Source of the DNA: Nonlabens sp.
Lineage (GTDB): Bacteria; Bacteroidota; Bacteroidia; Flavobacteriales; Flavobacteriaceae
Assembly (NCBI RefSeq): GCF_018401815.1
Contig: NZ_JAGYKG010000002.1
Location: forward strand, 248,001 to 312,000
Direction: 5' to 3'
DNA: 64,000 nt
The position numbers and the translations under genes are program-made. Of the stretch, positions 45,750-53,262 are shown piece by piece. The number at the start of each line of letters is the position of its first letter. Within the stretch, counting starts at the first letter, position 1. The notes beneath the pieces are model-generated. The model saw only the letters and a list, made by a program, of their open reading frames with translations. It was not told where the DNA came from and searched no databases.

Positions 45750-47177
45750 TTAATTTGCTTTGTTTATAGCACTTCTCAGTGCATTGGTTTTATGATAGAC
45801 TTCTTGAGTTTCGTTTTCTATATTGCTTTCTACTACAACACCGGCTCCCGCTCTAAATAGCAGTTTGTTTTTTCTTGATAAGATACTTCTAATGATAATG
45901 GCGTGGTTAAAATTACCATCAAATCCTAAATAACCTAAAGCGCCCCCATAAAATTCTCTCGAAGATTGTTCATAGTGATCGATCAATTGCATGGCCCTGA
46001 ATTTAGGGGCGCCACTTAAGGTACCCGCTGGAAAGGTATCACCAATAAGTTGAATTTTATCCTTTTCATTTATGAGGCCACTGACTTTACTTACCATATG
46101 AATAACATGAGAATAAAAGTGAATATTTTGATAATCCTCTACCACCACATTTTTTGCATGGCGACTCAAGTCATTTCGGGCGAGATCTACCAGCATCATA
46201 TGTTCTGCTGCTTCTTTGGGATCCTTTTTTAATTCCTCTGCAGCTTTTAAATCAGCGGTATCGTTTCCAGTTCTTTTATAAGTTCCTGCAATAGGTTGAA
46301 TACTGGCTTTGGTTCCAGAAATTAGTAATTGTGCTTCTGGAGAAGACCCAAATATTCTAAAATCACCGTAATCAAAATAAAATAAATACGGGCTAGGATT
46401 AATGGCTCGCAACTGTCGGTACACATTAAAATCATCTCCTTGAAAGGCTTGTTCAAACCTTCTAGAGAGCACGATTTGAAAAACGTCACCTCTATGGCAG
46501 TGCTCTTTTCCTTTCCTTACCAGTTCTCTAAAATCATCATCTTTCATTTCTGAAGTCTCCTCTTCGGTACACTTAAAACTGTAGTGAGCTACATCCCTAT
46601 GATTAATGACCGCTAGTAGCTCTTCTAGTTTGCATTCATGATTAGCATAAGAATGATCAAAAACATACAACTGGTTATGGTAGTGATCAAAAGCCATTAC
46701 ATTTTGAAACACTTGGTAATGAGCGAGAGGGATATTGTCGGTTTCGTTTTCGCGAAAGCGAAATTCCAGTTCTTCAAATAGTTGTACCGCATCATAACTT
46801 AGGTAGCCAAAAAGACCATTGGTCGGAAAAGGAAACTCATTTTCAACTTGAGCAAATGAGTTTTTAAATTCATTCAATCCAGAAGTGAGGTCAAAAGCAG
46901 ATGAATATTCTTGTGATGTGAAGGAGTGGTCTGGGAAACTCGATTTAATTGCTTTCTTATTTACCTCAAAAGTGGCTACTGGATTACAACATATAAAAGA
47001 ATAACTATTGCTGCGTTGTCCATATTCATTGCTCTCCAAAAGAATACTATTGGGATAGCGATCGCGTAACCTCATGTAGATAGCAACAGGAGTAAGCGTA
47101 TCTGCAAGGATGACTTGTTGTGTACTGCGAGGTGTAAAGGTGTCTTGAATGTGATTCATTCTTAATGAGGGTTCCAT
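45750..47177 (-). CDS. trpE: anthranilate synthase component I
   Basis: TrpE makes anthranilate from chorismate with ammonia from TrpG. The 475 residues include the N-terminal Trp-feedback region (LLESNEYGQRSNSYSFICCNP, with the LLES motif) and the chorismate-binding domain (FQIVLSRRF, RAINPSPYLFYFDYGDFRIFGSSPE, AGTYKRTGND, GAPKFRAMQLI, GYLGFDGNFNHAI). Palindrome copy 12 encodes FRFRENE. It is the first enzyme gene after the trp leader peptide and terminator. Confidence 0.97.
   Translation of the reverse strand: MEPSLRMNHIQDTFTPRSTQQVILADTLTPVAIYMRLRDRYPNSILLESNEYGQRSNSYSFICCNPVATFEVNKKAIKSSFPDHSFTSQEYSSAFDLTSGLNEFKNSFAQVENEFPFPTNGLFGYLSYDAVQLFEELEFRFRENETDNIPLAHYQVFQNVMAFDHYHNQLYVFDHSYANHECKLEELLAVINHRDVAHYSFKCTEEETSEMKDDDFRELVRKGKEHCHRGDVFQIVLSRRFEQAFQGDDFNVYRQLRAINPSPYLFYFDYGDFRIFGSSPEAQLLISGTKASIQPIAGTYKRTGNDTADLKAAEELKKDPKEAAEHMMLVDLARNDLSRHAKNVVVEDYQNIHFYSHVIHMVSKVSGLINEKDKIQLIGDTFPAGTLSGAPKFRAMQLIDHYEQSSREFYGGALGYLGFDGNFNHAIIIRSILSRKNKLLFRAGAGVVVESNIENETQEVYHKTNALRSAINKAN
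46745..46760. repeat. GTTTTCGCGAAAGC palindrome variant, copy 12 (in trpE)
   Basis: One base differs from the consensus (C to T at 46747). It is read as RFREN. Confidence 0.85.
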
Positions 47178-47189
47178 ACTAGTTAAAAG

Positions 47190-47219
47190 AAAAAAGGCCT
47201 ACCGTTAAGTAGACCTTTT
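47190..47219 (-). terminator. trp attenuator terminator
   Basis: On the minus strand AAAGGTCTACT and AGTAGGCCTTT-type arms (47219-47209 with 47202-47192) form an 11-bp stem with one G-U pair and a T run, 13 nt before trpE. CCGTAAAGT (47252-47244), spanning the leader stop, can pair with ACTTAACGG (47210-47202) in the terminator arm and loop with 8 of 9 bases, a good antiterminator. Confidence 0.9.
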
Positions 47220-47246
47220 AAGTTTATTAAAAACATACGGGCAACT

Positions 47247-47300
47247 TTACGGCTGTTGAGCTGTATAATTCCACCACCATGTATGATTAGTTCTTTTCAT
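47247..47300 (-). CDS. trpL: trp leader peptide, 17 residues with WWW
   Basis: The minus-strand ORF encodes MKRTNHTWWWNYTAQQP, with three consecutive Trp codons at residues 8-10. Three Trp in 17 residues is far beyond chance. It lies 7 nt after a TAnnTTTG box, before an intrinsic terminator and trpE. The leader stop codon lies within the CCGTAAAGT segment that can form the antiterminator, so a ribosome reaching the stop would favour termination, while stalling at Trp codons would favour read-through. Probably a leaderless mRNA. Confidence 0.92.
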   Translation of the reverse strand: MKRTNHTWWWNYTAQQP

Positions 47301-47307
47301 TATGTGT

Positions 47308-47338
47308 CAAAAGTAATCACGGTAATTGAAAGGCGCAA
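47308..47338 (-). promoter_or_regulatory. promoter of the trp operon
   Basis: The minus strand has TTG (47338-47336), a 20-nt spacer and TACTTTTG (47315-47308), the full Bacteroidota pattern. The box ends 7 nt before the leader ATG. It lies 15 nt beyond the asnB stop with no terminator between. Confidence 0.85.
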
Positions 47339-47353
47339 CTATTTTAGATGATT

Positions 47354-49015
47354 TTAATAACCTTTGTCGTGAACGCCACTTATTGCACGTCCAGAGGGAT
47401 CATTCATATGCTTAAATGCTTCATCCCATTCCAAGGCAATCGGTGTAGAGCAAGCTACTGATTTTAAGGAAGGTACACAGTTGGCAGCGGCATCGCTAGG
47501 AAAGTGCTCAGAGAAGATACTGCGGTAATAATATTCTTCCTTGCTTTGCGGCGGATTGATCTTAAATTTAAAAGGAGCAGCTTCCATCATCTCATCTGTT
47601 ACCACATTTTCAACTACTTCTTTTAAAGTATCGATCCAGCTGTACCCCACGCCATCACTGAACTGTTCTTTTTGTCTCCAAGCGACGCTTGTAGGAAGGT
47701 CATCTTCAAATGCTTCTCGTAATAGGTGTTTTTCCATTTTGCCATTTCCACACATTTTATCTTTAGGGTTGACACGCATGGCCACATCCATAAACTCTTT
47801 ATCTAAAAAGGGTACTCTGCCTTCAATTCCCCATGCCGCCAAAGATTTATTTGCTCTTAGGTTGTCATAAAGGTGCAGGGTATCCAGTTTGCGTACAGTT
47901 TCTTTGTGGAACTCTTCTGCATTGGGAGCTTTGTGGAAATATAAATAGCCTCCAAATAGTTCATCACTTCCCTCTCCAGAAAGCACCATTTTAATTCCCA
48001 TTGATTTAATTACTCTTGCGAGTAAATACATAGGAGTAGAGGCTCTGATGGTAGTTACATCATAGGTTTCTAAGAAATAAACGACGTCTTTGATCGCATC
48101 GAGTCCTTCTTGAATAGTAAAATTCACACTGTGGTGTACGGTACCTATATGGTCTGCAACTACTTGTGCAGCAGCAAGGTCAGGGCTTCCTTCTAATCCT
48201 ATAGCAAAAGAGTGCAATTGGGGCCACCAGGCATCTGCATGGTCGCCAGATTCTACTCGTTTAGAAGCGTATTTTTTTGCAACAGCACTAACAATAGAGC
48301 TGTCTAGGCCTCCAGAGAGCAATACGCCGTAGGGTACGTCGCTCATTAAATGTCTGTGAACACTTTCTTCCATTGCTTTTTTTAAATCGGCTACAGAGCT
48401 TGTATTGTTTTTAACGGCATCATAATCTTTCCAGTCCCTGTCGTACCATTTAGTAAACGCAACAGTGTCACTATAATAATAATGTCCCGGAGGGAATGGA
48501 GCGATCTGGTTACAAGTTCCCTCCAGTGCTTTGAGCTCGCTAGCGACGTAAAACTGACCTAGCTCATCATAACCGTAATACAGAGGGATCATTCCTTGAT
48601 GATCTCTTGCGCACAAGTAAACATCTTTTTCTATATCATAAAGCGCAAAACCGTACATACCGGTGAGCTCATCCATAAAATCAACTCCTTTATCCTGGTA
48701 TAAAGCAAGAATGACCTCACAGTCAGATTTTGTTTTAAAATCATAATTGGGGTATTGATCACGTATGTTTTGATGGTTATAAATTTCGCCGTTTACTGCC
48801 AAAACAACTTTTCCGTCAGGACTGTAAAGGGGTTGCCCTCCAGATTGCGGGTCTACAATAGTTAATCTCTCATGAGCCAGGATCGCATGATCCCCACAAT
48901 AGATTCCTGACCAATCTGGACCTCTGTGTCTTAATTTTTTAGATAACTCTAAGATTTTTTCTCGCTGCTCTTGACTGTCTTTCTTCAGCCGAAACATTCC
49001 TACAATACCACACAT
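47354..49015 (-). CDS. asnB: glutamine-hydrolysing asparagine synthetase
   Basis: AsnB makes asparagine from aspartate, glutamine and ATP. The 553 residues have the exposed nucleophile Cys (MCGIVGMF), the glutaminase domain (RHRGPDWSG, LAVNGEIYNHQNIR) and the synthetase domain with PPi loop LLSGGLDSSIVSA. The closing part (VPFLDKEFMDVAM, MEKHLLREAFEDDLP, WRQKEQFSDGVGY) is that of true asparagine synthetases rather than relatives. The gene follows the Asn-rich leader and terminator, which supports the function and suggests control by Asn supply. Confidence 0.96.
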   Translation of the reverse strand: MCGIVGMFRLKKDSQEQREKILELSKKLRHRGPDWSGIYCGDHAILAHERLTIVDPQSGGQPLYSPDGKVVLAVNGEIYNHQNIRDQYPNYDFKTKSDCEVILALYQDKGVDFMDELTGMYGFALYDIEKDVYLCARDHQGMIPLYYGYDELGQFYVASELKALEGTCNQIAPFPPGHYYYSDTVAFTKWYDRDWKDYDAVKNNTSSVADLKKAMEESVHRHLMSDVPYGVLLSGGLDSSIVSAVAKKYASKRVESGDHADAWWPQLHSFAIGLEGSPDLAAAQVVADHIGTVHHSVNFTIQEGLDAIKDVVYFLETYDVTTIRASTPMYLLARVIKSMGIKMVLSGEGSDELFGGYLYFHKAPNAEEFHKETVRKLDTLHLYDNLRANKSLAAWGIEGRVPFLDKEFMDVAMRVNPKDKMCGNGKMEKHLLREAFEDDLPTSVAWRQKEQFSDGVGYSWIDTLKEVVENVVTDEMMEAAPFKFKINPPQSKEEYYYRSIFSEHFPSDAAANCVPSLKSVACSTPIALEWDEAFKHMNDPSGRAISGVHDKGY

Positions 49016-49034
49016 AATTTTAATTTTTTAAATG

Positions 49035-49065
49035 AAAAAAGGCCTACTTGAGAAGTAGACCTTTT
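49035..49065 (-). terminator. asnB attenuator terminator
   Basis: Arms AAAAGGTCTACTT (49065-49053) and AAGTAGGCCTTTT (49049-49037) form a 13-bp stem with one G-U pair and a T run. The arms are nearly identical to the trp terminator. GTAGG (49095-49091), 5 nt after the leader stop, can pair with TCTAC of the 5' arm, a weaker antiterminator than in trp. Confidence 0.88.
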
Positions 49066-49100
49066 GAATATTTTAAATATCAGAGACTACCCTACATTAG

Positions 49101-49142
49101 CTAAGGATTATTATTAGTTCTGAAATTATTATTTATTGACAT
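49101..49142 (-). CDS. asnB leader peptide, 13 residues with two NNN runs
   Basis: The minus-strand ORF encodes MSINNNFRTNNNP: six of 13 residues are Asn, in two triplets of AAT codons. It lies 7 nt after a TAnnTTTG box and is followed by an intrinsic terminator and asnB, the same layout as trpL and hisL in this window. Low Asn-tRNA should stall the ribosome and permit read-through into the asparagine synthetase gene. AT richness makes AAT common, but the placement and terminator argue for function. Confidence 0.87.
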   Translation of the reverse strand: MSINNNFRTNNNP

Positions 49143-49149
49143 AACGAGA

Positions 49150-49179
49150 CAAACATAATTAAAAATCGTTTATAATCAA
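49150..49179 (-). promoter_or_regulatory. promoter of asnB
   Basis: The minus strand has TTG (49179-49177), a 19-nt spacer and TATGTTTG (49157-49150), ending 7 nt before the leader ATG. Confidence 0.83.
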
Positions 49180-49246
49180 CAGATTCATTAATTTAAAACT
49201 ATAATATGTAACTATAACGCTTTCGTGTTGAAATGAATGGAGCTTT

Positions 49247-49272
49247 AATTTCGCTTTCGCGAAAGCGAAATT
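49247..49272. repeat. GCTTTCGCGAAAGC palindrome, copy 13 (upstream of the transporter gene)
   Basis: A perfect 26-bp palindrome with core 49253-49266 lies 36 nt before the ATG at 49308, in the divergent asnB/transporter spacer. An upstream ATG at 49233 in frame would read it as SLSRKR, but I place it in the untranslated region. Confidence 0.9.
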
Positions 49273-49307
49273 TAACCAACTCCTCAAAATATTTTTATAT
49301 TGCTTAT

Positions 49308-50570
49308 ATGAATCGATTCTTCAAGGTTTTAGGTCCAGGCTTGCTATTTGCGAGTACTGCTATAGGAGTCAGTCACTTGGTGCAAAGCACTCGTGCTGGA
49401 ATGATATATGGATTTGGTTTTTTACTGGTGATAGTGGGTATTAATATTTTAAAATACCCATTTTTTGAGTACGGAACCCGTTATGCAGCAGGAACAGGTG
49501 AGAGCCTTATCGACGGTTATAGGAGCTTAGGTAAATGGGCTATTCTCACTTATTTTTTGGTGATGGTGGTGAGCTTGTTTTTTGTGAGTGCAGCAGTTTT
49601 TCAAGTGACTGCTGTTTTTATGCAGGAACTGTTTCAGCTCCATGAAACTGCTTATAGGTTGTTACCTCTTCTATTGATTATAGGGTCTTCTTTCTTGATA
49701 CTTGCCTGGGGGAAGTATCAATTTTTGGATGGTTTTATTAAATTAGTTGGTTTGGTAATGATTTTAGGCGTGGCCATTTCTTTTATTCTTGTTCTTTATA
49801 AAGGATCGGCTGCGCCATCAGATCAATTTGAAGCTCCTGAAATATGGTCTATTGGCACCCTTCCTTTCGCTATTGCACTTATGGGATGGATGCCTACAGC
49901 GGTAGATTTAAGTACATGGAACAGCCTTTGGACGCTGGAGAAGCAAAAAGCCTCTGGTTATCAATCTTCTGTCAAAGAGGCAACTCGTGAATTTGCTTTA
50001 GGTTATTGGATCAGTGCGGTTCTTGCAGTGATGTTTCTCACATTGGGTTCTTATTTAGTGTATGGAACGGATACGGTTATTATTTCGGGAAGTGCAGGGT
50101 TTGCTAATCAAGTTATTCATTTATTTACTGCTGCCATGGGAGAATGGTCGTATTATGTTATTGCAACTGCTGCTTTTTGTATCATGTACGGTACAAGTCT
50201 AGGCGTTTTAGACGGGTATTCTAGGGCCTTAAAAAGAACTAGCGAGGTGCTTTTCAAAGCAGGTGTAGTAACTGATGAAAAGTGGCATCTAGCTGCTTTA
50301 AGTGTTACTGCTTTGGGAGGTTTTAGTCTTTGTTATGGGTTAAGTGGTAACCCTAAAGGTTTTCTGTTACTCGTAGATATTGCTACTGTTCTGTCTTTTC
50401 TATTTGCACCTATTGTTGCCACTTTAAATTATAGATTGGTAACAAGAAAAAAATTCCCGGAAGAGCATCGACCTAAATTTATCATGAGGGCAATTTCTCT
50501 TTTGGGAATCGTTACTTTGAGCATTTTGTCACTTGTGTATATGGGGTACTATTTTGGAATGGTTGATTAG
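49308..50570 (+). CDS. Nramp-related membrane transporter without the DPGN motif
   Basis: The 420-residue protein has about eleven membrane segments. The N-terminus NRFFKVLGPGLLFASTAIGVSHLVQSTRAGMIYGF resembles the first helix of Nramp metal transporters, but the metal-binding DPGN is absent (AIGV-type sequence), and the sixth-helix motif reads GWMPTAVD, keeping Met-Pro but not the His. It may carry another ion, so I do not call it MntH. I start at 49308, since the upstream 25 residues hold a palindrome and look unlike a transporter start. Its stop codon overlaps that of convergent msrA by 2 nt. Confidence 0.8.
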   Translation: MNRFFKVLGPGLLFASTAIGVSHLVQSTRAGMIYGFGFLLVIVGINILKYPFFEYGTRYAAGTGESLIDGYRSLGKWAILTYFLVMVVSLFFVSAAVFQVTAVFMQELFQLHETAYRLLPLLLIIGSSFLILAWGKYQFLDGFIKLVGLVMILGVAISFILVLYKGSAAPSDQFEAPEIWSIGTLPFAIALMGWMPTAVDLSTWNSLWTLEKQKASGYQSSVKEATREFALGYWISAVLAVMFLTLGSYLVYGTDTVIISGSAGFANQVIHLFTAAMGEWSYYVIATAAFCIMYGTSLGVLDGYSRALKRTSEVLFKAGVVTDEKWHLAALSVTALGGFSLCYGLSGNPKGFLLLVDIATVLSFLFAPIVATLNYRLVTRKKFPEEHRPKFIMRAISLLGIVTLSILSLVYMGYYFGMVD

Positions 50571-51217
50571 TGCTTGACACTATCTTTAATCAGCTCGGGC
50601 ATTTTTGCTGCAAACTTTTTAAATCTAGGTATAGAAACACCTCTTATATAGGCTTGAGAAGGATGTAGTTGAGCATAATCTTGGTGATAATCTTCGGCTC
50701 TCCAAAACTTAATAAACGGCTTCACTTCAGCAGCCACCTTAAATCCTTCTTGAGTAAGCGCAGCGATTTTAGCTTCAATAATCTTTTTTTCATTATCATT
50801 TTGATAAAAAAGGATGCTCCTGTATTGAGAACCGTTATCTGGTCCTTGTCCATTCAATTGCTCGATATTTTGTGAGGCAAAATAAACGTCTACCAGTGTT
50901 TTAAAAGAAACGACTTGTGGGTCATAAACGACCTCATTAGCTTCAGCATGACCAGTTTTACCAGTATTGCTGTCTTCATAGGTTGGGTTTTTTGTATGCC
51001 CTCCAGAATAGCCAGATATAGATTCATTGACACCTTTTACACCTTCGTATATTTCTTCTACACACCAAAAACACCCACTGGCAAAGTAGGCGCGTTGCAT
51101 GCCATTTTGAGAAGGCACTTGTATTGGTTCAGTATTTATTGCTTGTTCAATCCCTTTGTCTGAATCAGCGCATGTTGATGCCATGAGCAGCAGCGTGAAG
51201 AACGGTATTATTTTCAT
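50567..51217 (-). CDS. msrA: peptide methionine sulfoxide reductase MsrA, lipoprotein form
   Basis: MsrA reduces methionine-S-sulfoxide in proteins. The catalytic motif GCFWCVEEIYEGVKGV is intact, with SGYSGG, YSGGHTKNPTYEDSNTGKTGHAEANEV and the closing FWRAEDYHQDY. I start at 51217, which gives a lipoprotein signal (MKIIPFFTLLLMASTC, Cys16), so the enzyme would act in the envelope; an upstream in-frame start adds an atypical 36 residues. Length from this start is 216 residues. Confidence 0.93.
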   Translation of the reverse strand: MKIIPFFTLLLMASTCADSDKGIEQAINTEPIQVPSQNGMQRAYFASGCFWCVEEIYEGVKGVNESISGYSGGHTKNPTYEDSNTGKTGHAEANEVVYDPQVVSFKTLVDVYFASQNIEQLNGQGPDNGSQYRSILFYQNDNEKKIIEAKIAALTQEGFKVAAEVKPFIKFWRAEDYHQDYAQLHPSQAYIRGVSIPRFKKFAAKMPELIKDSVKH

Positions 51218-51287
51218 ATCTATGTTATTGTAGGTATAAAAATATGCTGAGAATAACGAGAAGAGTATTAAAAAAGGGTTAAATAAC

Positions 51288-51324
51288 AAAATCCCTTTAT
51301 CAGAGTAGATAAAGGGATTTTTCA
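51288..51324 (-). terminator. intrinsic terminator after the coiled-coil gene
   Basis: AAAATCCCTTTATC (51288-51301) and GATAAAGGGATTTT (51308-51321) form a perfect 14-bp stem with loop AGAGTA and flanking A/T runs, so it may stop transcription from both directions. Confidence 0.8.
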
Positions 51325-51340
51325 ATACAATAAATCGCTG

Positions 51341-52120
51341 CTATATTTTAGCAAATACTTTATCCATTTGCTCTACTTGTTCATAAGCTAAAGCTGCGTC
51401 GACAAGAATCCTTCCTGAGTGTTCGTCAGTGATTATTTTTTTGCGACTTGCAATTTCCACTTGTACTTGAGGTGGAATGGTAAAATAAGAACCACCCGAG
51501 GCACCTCTTTCAATAGGGACAACGGCTAGGCCATTTTTCACACTTGTTCTTATTCGAGTGTACGCTTTGATCAATCTTTCTTCTATTGACTGGGAGTAAT
51601 CGTCACTCATTTTCATAAGTGTTTCTTCTTCTTTTTGAGTTTCTTTAAGAATCTCTGCAAGTTCAGATTTTTTGTGTTTTAAGTGGTTAGCTCTTTCATC
51701 AAGGCGTTCCTTGCTTTTGTCGATCACTTCTTTTTGTTGTTCGATTTGCGCTTTGAATTCACGTATGTGCTTTTCAGCAAGCTCCACTTCTAGTTCTTGA
51801 AATTCTATTTCTTTAGAAAGAGAGTTGAACTCGCGGTTGTTACGCACATTTTTTTGTTGATCTGTATATTTAGTAACAAGAGCTTTAGACTCCTCGATCA
51901 AATTCTTTTTGGACCTAATTTTTTCAATAAGGTCATCAGAATGAGCGTCTAATTTAGACAATCGAGTTTTTAATCCTTCTACTTCATCTTCAAGATCTTG
52001 TACTTCTAGAGGTAATTCACCACGCACGTTGCGTATTTCATCAATTCTAGAGTCGATTAATTGTAGGTTGTAAAGTTCTCTTAACTTATCTTCTACAGTA
52101 GCCTCGGTCTTTTTTGCCAT
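51341..52120 (-). CDS. coiled-coil protein with a degenerate zinc ribbon (CdsZ-like)
   Basis: The 259 residues begin with long coiled coils (about residues 10-185, heptad-rich, LELEKEVEGLKTRLSKLDAH-like) and end with a domain alignable to the C4 zinc ribbon of this family: RGASGGSYFTIPPQVQVEIASRKKIITDEHSGRILVD. The four zinc Cys expected around this IPPQ core are absent here (Ser/Ser and Asp/Ser instead; the protein has no Cys at all). Its role is unknown. It follows the Nif3-like gene by 3 nt and ends before a terminator. Confidence 0.85.
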   Translation of the reverse strand: MAKKTEATVEDKLRELYNLQLIDSRIDEIRNVRGELPLEVQDLEDEVEGLKTRLSKLDAHSDDLIEKIRSKKNLIEESKALVTKYTDQQKNVRNNREFNSLSKEIEFQELEVELAEKHIREFKAQIEQQKEVIDKSKERLDERANHLKHKKSELAEILKETQKEEETLMKMSDDYSQSIEERLIKAYTRIRTSVKNGLAVVPIERGASGGSYFTIPPQVQVEIASRKKIITDEHSGRILVDAALAYEQVEQMDKVFAKI

Positions 52121-52123
52121 CTT

Positions 52124-53215
52124 TTAAAAATAATTAACTGGGTTTGTTCGCGCTTGTGCACAAAGGACTGCAAAATTACTAAATTTTTCTTTAAGATATT
52201 CATGTAAAAGGTTTTTTGTAAACTGCTCGCTCTCATAATGTCCTACATCACATAATAAGAGGTCTTGACCTTGAAAAAAATCGTGGTATTTTAGATCGGC
52301 AGTGATGTAGGCATCTGCTTCAGATTGCATGGCATGTTTTATTGCAAATGCTCCTGAGCCCCCTAATAAAGCGACTTTTTTGATGGTTTTCTTTTGTGAA
52401 AAGGAATGTTTTACAACCCCAGTTTGGAACACAGACTTTGTTTTTATTAAAAAATCCTCTATCGATACGGCTTTTGGTAATTCACCAATAACCCCCATTC
52501 CGATGTTTTGATAACTGTTTTCTAAGGTGGAAATCTCAAAAGAGACCTCTTCATAAGGATGAGAATTTATTAAGGCAGCTTTTACGGCAGCTTCTAAATG
52601 GGGTAAATAGGTCATAGAAAGTTCCTTTTCTGAAACCGTATTTCTTTTTAATGCCTCCCCTAGTTGAGGATTACTCATTTCATTTCCTCTAAAAGTACCT
52701 TGACCAATGCTAGAAAAACTACATTCTGAATAATTGCCTAATGCTCCGGCTCCAGCTGTAAAAAGAGCCTCTTTCACCTTTTCAAAATCGTCCGTGGGTA
52801 TGTAAGTAACTAGTTTTTTAATGAGTTGGGTCTTGGGAATTAATGTGGTAACATTCTTCAGTCCCATTTCTTGAGCCATCCTATAACTCACCCCGCCCTT
52901 TGCAAGGTCTAAAGCGGTATGTGTTGCGTAAATGGCGATATCGTTCTTAATAGCCTTTACAACAGCCTTGCGCACATAGTCATTAGGCTGCAAGTGTTTT
53001 AAACCAGAAAATATAATCGGATGAAAACTTACTATAAGGTTACACTTGTTTTCAATCGCTTCATCAACTACATTTTCTAAACAATCTAGTGTTACTAAGA
53101 TCCCTGTTACATCGGTGGTTTTTTCTCCGGTCAGTAGCCCGGTATTATCAAAGTCTTCTGCATAAAATCTTGGAGCAAGTACTTCTAGATGTGCTATAAC
53201 ATCTTTAATCTTCAT
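52124..53215 (-). CDS. Nif3-like dinuclear metal protein
   Basis: The 363 residues have the family layout: N-terminal half with FDNTGLLTGE, LIVSFHPIIFSGLKHLQ (metal His), YATHTALD, a central inserted PII/CutA-like domain (about residues 130-230) and a C-terminal half with GGSGAFAIKHAMQSEADAYITADLKYHDFF and DVGHYESEQF. The long form is that of YqfO; the function (possibly GTP cyclohydrolase-like or metal-binding) is not settled. It is followed after 3 nt by the coiled-coil gene and divergent from lpxK. Confidence 0.9.
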   Translation of the reverse strand: MKIKDVIAHLEVLAPRFYAEDFDNTGLLTGEKTTDVTGILVTLDCLENVVDEAIENKCNLIVSFHPIIFSGLKHLQPNDYVRKAVVKAIKNDIAIYATHTALDLAKGGVSYRMAQEMGLKNVTTLIPKTQLIKKLVTYIPTDDFEKVKEALFTAGAGALGNYSECSFSSIGQGTFRGNEMSNPQLGEALKRNTVSEKELSMTYLPHLEAAVKAALINSHPYEEVSFEISTLENSYQNIGMGVIGELPKAVSIEDFLIKTKSVFQTGVVKHSFSQKKTIKKVALLGGSGAFAIKHAMQSEADAYITADLKYHDFFQGQDLLLCDVGHYESEQFTKNLLHEYLKEKFSNFAVLCAQARTNPVNYF

Positions 53216-53249
53216 AATAGTAATGTTTATGTCTGTTGTAAAATTAACC

Positions 53250-53257
53250 TACTTTTG
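53250..53257 (+). promoter_or_regulatory. -7 promoter box of lpxK
   Basis: TACTTTTG lies 5 nt before the ATG, suggesting a leaderless transcript. Confidence 0.55.
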
Positions 53258-53262
53258 AACTC

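Noticed and set aside
47190..49065. The asnB and trpE leaders considered as riboswitches or T-boxes.
   Set aside because: They are too short for a T-box, lack its conserved sequence and have leader ORFs with the matching codon runs.
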